Source of the DNA: Sedimentisphaerales bacterium
Lineage (GTDB): Bacteria; Planctomycetota; Phycisphaerae; Sedimentisphaerales; Anaerobacaceae
Length of the DNA stretch: 33,749 bases
Direction of reading: 5' to 3'
Assembly: GCA_016931715.1 (NCBI GenBank)
Contig: JAFGEF010000077.1
Coordinates: forward strand, 1-33,749
In this document: one piece after another, positions 33,716 to 33,749 of the stretch
Layout: each line of letters starts with the position of its first letter
Position numbering within the stretch: position 1 is the stretch's first letter
Notes under the pieces: model-generated
The model's database searches: none
Seen by the model: the letters and a program-made list of their open reading frames with translations, nothing else
Told to the model about the DNA's origin: nothing
Program-made: the position numbers and the translations under genes

Positions 33716-33749
33716 ATGGCAAGATTATTATTAGGATATGATGTTGGAA
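33716..33749 (+). CDS. FGGY-family carbohydrate kinase, probably xylulokinase (partial, N-terminus only)
   Basis: Only the first eleven codons are in the window: MARLLLGYDVG. The pattern of hydrophobic strand plus G-x-D-x-G is the first ATP-binding (phosphate 1) motif of FGGY kinases. TAAGGA lies at a suitable distance upstream. With the preceding xylan enzymes, xylulokinase is the most natural reading, which would link the operon to the pentose phosphate pathway. The evidence is short, and other ASKHA-fold proteins remain possible. Confidence 0.55.
   Translation, partial: MARLLLGYDVG

Noticed and set aside
1-33749. CRISPR arrays, insertion sequences or prophage genes
   Set aside because: No spaced direct repeats, transposase, integrase or phage structural motifs were recognised anywhere in the window.

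Overview
The window looks like a chromosomal carbohydrate-utilisation region of a planctomycete, probably Phycisphaerae/Sedimentisphaerales-like. The reasons are a pseudopilin of the short-leader 'AFTLIE' type ending in a planctomycete-style H-x-G-D...ADG segment, a LamG/discoidin surface protein with repeats of the 'LSW..G..A..H.VY' type, a URO-D-family protein inside a sugar operon, large exported CAZymes, an S1 sulfatase, and no SusC/SusD pair. The lineage call is an inference from gene style. Lentisphaerota, Kiritimatiellota or Verrucomicrobiota are less likely alternatives.

Region A (1-24786) is a rhamnogalacturonan/pectin-type locus. It begins with a partial LamG-discoidin surface protein on the minus strand (runs off the left edge). 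Next is a plus-strand operon: L-rhamnose mutarotase, PL11 rhamnogalacturonan lyase, a two-domain CE12-type acetylesterase and a CNT-family transporter. A single CE12 esterase (minus) and a pseudopilin (plus) follow as a divergent pair. A minus-strand operon then encodes GH106 alpha-L-rhamnosidase, S1 sulfatase and GH28. A divergent plus-strand operon encodes a URO-D/MtaA-like protein, an SSS sodium/solute symporter and a 1719-residue exported GH35-GH2 fusion. Together these would deacetylate, possibly desulfate, cleave and debranch an acetylated rhamnose/galacturonate/galactose polymer outside the cytoplasm, and import the products through sodium-type symporters. Rhamnose isomerase, kinase and aldolase are not in the window, and neither is any transcription regulator.

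Region B (24843-24917) is a tRNA-Pro(GGG) on the minus strand with a credible promoter. It marks the boundary between the two sugar loci.

Region C (25064-33749) is a plus-strand xylo-oligosaccharide locus: GPH-family symporter, GH10 xylanase, PfkB-family kinase, GH3, GH116, then the first codons of an FGGY kinase (probably xylulokinase) behind its own promoter. None of these enzymes has a signal peptide, so oligosaccharides seem to be imported whole and hydrolysed in the cytoplasm. This is the opposite layout to Region A.

The most unusual observations are: (i) glycine/arginine-rich (RGG-like) inserts in four different exported enzymes of Region A; (ii) the GH35-GH2 bifunctional fusion; (iii) a CNT transporter whose nucleoside-binding motifs are altered, sitting in a pectin operon; (iv) a URO-D-family protein with an intact metal-site motif in a sugar operon; and (v) a 25-bp interrupted palindrome just upstream of the rhamnose mutarotase/PL11 promoter.
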